From assembly GCA_019420305.1 (NCBI GenBank), contig JAHZHL010000028.1, positions 1 to 32,863 on the forward strand: a DNA stretch of 32,863 nucleotides, read 5' to 3'. A program made the position numbers and the translations under genes. Shown one piece after another: positions 31,626 through 32,863 of this stretch. The notes below the pieces were generated by a model. It saw only the letters and a list, made by a program, of their open reading frames with translations. It was not told the origin of the DNA and did not search any database. This stretch comes from Bacillota bacterium (GTDB taxonomy: Bacteria; Bacillota; Clostridia; Peptostreptococcales; Anaerovoracaceae). The stretch's first letter is position 1. The number at the start of each line of letters is the position of its first letter.

Positions 31626-32396
31626 ATGAAAAAAGGAACAAATATACTGCTTTCTGCATTACTGATATTTACACTTGCCTTTACTTCGTCCAGTGTTGTT
31701 TTTGCGGAAAGCGGTCAAAGCGGAAGAACCCAAACCGTTTATAATAACAAGCCGATTTCAATCGAATTGGACAAGGGACAGGATTACTATTTCAAATTCA
31801 GGGCTGTAAAGAACGGATATCTGAAATTAGAGTCTTATAACTACTACGGCTATACCTATGGGAACGCTACCCTGTGCAACAGCAAGAAAAAAGCGATTTC
31901 CAGCCCAACCAATCTCCAGTATAGTCCTACGTTTGGTGTAAAAAAAGGAAAAACTTATTATATTAAGGTGGTTCCAGCCGAGAATCATGACGTCGCGCAT
32001 ACCTTTACCGTAATCAATAAGGCGATCCGCGAAAAGAGCGGGAAAAAGAAATCCAAAGCGGTTCTTCTGAAAAAGAACAAACAAAAACAGGGCACGATCG
32101 TAGCCGGTGAAAAGAGAACCGACTGGTATCGATTCCGGGTGACGAAAAAGTCGAAAAAACATGAGCTTGCCATAAAAGGCGCGACCAATAATAAAATTAA
32201 GGTTGTAATTTACAGAGGGAACAAGCGCATGCGCTTTGCAGGAGAGAGACAGCCCCTGGTGCTTAATGCCATAAGGAGTAACAGTTCAAACACTACATTC
32301 ATAACGGGTGATAACTGGAAGAAGGGTACATACTATATTAAAGTTTACAGAGGTACCTCCAAATCCTCCGGTTGGTATTCTCTGAAATGGCGCTGA
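31626..32396 (+). CDS. Secreted protein with two pre-peptidase C-terminal-like (PPC) beta domains
   Basis: The 256-residue product has a clear signal peptide (basic MKKG, hydrophobic core of about 7-22, cleavage likely after VFA at residues 25-27). It is followed by two similar beta-rich parts. Each has the pattern GQDYYFKFRAVKNGYLKLE / EKRTDWYRFRVTKKSKKHELAI and later KGKTYYIKVVPA / KGTYYIKVYRG. This pattern is typical of PPC-like jelly-roll domains appended to secreted proteins. No enzyme domain is present and the protein is very basic (many Lys). There is no sortase or lipobox signal. AAGGAGG precedes ATG by 6 nt. It lies between an XRE regulator gene and its deleted copy. Function is unknown, and binding to cell wall or carbohydrate is a guess. 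Confidence 0.85.
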   Translation: MKKGTNILLSALLIFTLAFTSSSVVFAESGQSGRTQTVYNNKPISIELDKGQDYYFKFRAVKNGYLKLESYNYYGYTYGNATLCNSKKKAISSPTNLQYSPTFGVKKGKTYYIKVVPAENHDVAHTFTVINKAIREKSGKKKSKAVLLKKNKQKQGTIVAGEKRTDWYRFRVTKKSKKHELAIKGATNNKIKVVIYRGNKRMRFAGERQPLVLNAIRSNSSNTTFITGDNWKKGTYYIKVYRGTSKSSGWYSLKWR

Positions 32397-32457
32397 CTAA
32401 TTTCAGGCAGAGGATTGTCAACCGAATTTGAAAATGTATCAAAAAAAGAGAAACATG

Positions 32458-32480
32458 AGCACCGAAAAACGGTGCTTTTG
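32458..32480 (+). terminator. Terminator of the secreted protein gene
   Basis: AGCACCG (32458-32464) pairs with CGGTGCT (32470-32476) around AAAAA and is followed by TTTTGTT. It lies about 60 nt after the stop. Confidence 0.8.
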
Positions 32481-32488
32481 TTGTGATC

Positions 32489-32584
32489 TGCCAGGAATAC
32501 ACAGAATTGATAGAAGTCAAGTACCATATTTTCAGCTATTACTCAAAAAACGTGAAAATCGTGATGTTGATTCAGTATCTTTGA
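32489..32584 (+). pseudogene. Internally deleted duplicate of the XRE-cupin gene 3' end
   Basis: In frame this reads EYTELIEVKYHIFSYYSKN and then VKIVMLIQYL, then TGA. The first part matches residues of about 79-98 of the XRE-cupin protein and the second its last ten residues. About 70 residues of the cupin are missing between them, joined in frame at a point of short similarity (GCGGAA and GCGAAA in the intact gene). Homology continues past the stop for about 60 nt (32585-32645 compared with 31451-31515). It has no promoter or start codon of its own. Confidence 0.85.
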
Positions 32585-32863
32585 TTTCGCTTGGATGTAG
32601 GCTCTTGCCCGGTGATTTTTCCTCAGAAAGGCGAACAATTTCTAAAAAATTGAAAGATGTTTGCGGGGAATCGCCGCGGAGGGATATTTAGGGCGAACAT
32701 ATTAGAAGGATGAGATAGTTTGTTTGCCCAAAACAGGCCCAATCGCTAAATTTTCATTCTCAGATCACAATATTTGGAAAAAATGTGCAACTAAACGATA
32801 AAAATGTTGGTAATGTTGATATAATGTGTGTAAAATAAATAAGCCAGTGGCTCATCCTTTAGG
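32585..32863. other. Right end of the window: duplicated flank, then sequence without a gene
   Basis: The first 60 or so nt repeat the flank of the XRE gene. After 32645 I see no coding sequence. A TATAAT at 32820-32825 may be a -10 box, but no fitting -35 box is present. The final bases contain AGCCAGTGGCT, and the closing GGCTCATCCTTTAGG looks like the left half of a hairpin cut by the window end. Confidence 0.4.

Noticed and set aside
1..32863. CRISPR array, tRNA or rRNA genes
   Set aside because: No regularly spaced repeats were seen. I recognised no tRNA cloverleaf with the GGTTCRA loop and no rRNA segment, although short RNAs could escape reading by eye.
32643..32863. Insertion-sequence end or riboswitch at the right edge
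   Set aside because: A half hairpin is visible at the very end, but the rest lies outside the window and no match can be supported.

Overview
The window looks like part of a chromosome of an anaerobic, low-to-mid GC Firmicute of the class Clostridia. The evidence is AGGAGG-type ribosome binding sites, ATG/GTG/TTG starts, a long single-chain PurL, a DUF3793 gene beside a flavodoxin, a PF13189 cytidylate-kinase-like gene and a CmpB-type membrane protein. I cannot name the genus from sequence alone.

Layout. (1) 1-2177: an orphan minus-strand terminator hairpin abuts the 5'-truncated tail of a FAD/NAD(P) oxidoreductase, then a convergent two-gene membrane-protein operon. (2) 2262-3422: a free-standing eutH ethanolamine permease with its own strong promoter. 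(3) 3446-16893: a near-complete purine pathway, purL, then purE-purC-purF-purM-purN-purF2-purH-purD-cytidylate-kinase-like, with gaps from -8 to about 30 nt, closed by a strong terminator. purB, purK and purA are absent from the window. (4) 16911-21586: a LysR regulator divergent from a heterodimeric ABC exporter, with stacked palindromes in the shared promoter region. (5) 21600-24912: a Rpn-type nuclease remnant, a structured intergenic region, a diverged PEPCK/HprK-like P-loop protein and uppP. (6) 25073-28304: a flavodoxin and DUF3793 operon with two DtxR/IdeR-like iron boxes, and divergent metG. (7) 28403-32863: a 42-bp perfect palindrome at the promoter of a DUF4143 ATPase, azlCD with a divergent XRE-cupin regulator, a secreted beta-rich protein, and a deleted duplicate of the XRE gene's 3' end.

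How it works together. The purine cluster covers PRPP to IMP except the PurB step, and the PurK step if the organism uses it. It encodes two PurF-type proteins. The first has every expected catalytic residue. The second keeps the PRPP loop and the Fe-S cysteines but has lost three hallmarks of the glutaminase site. I consider this second protein, the iron-box-controlled DUF3793-flavodoxin pair and the PEPCK-like P-loop protein the best leads for undescribed biology. The window also carries several DNA-level signals that its genes do not explain: a hairpin family present twice (11-49 and 22046-22090), interleaved inverted repeats at 21839-21883, and the palindrome at 28403-28444.
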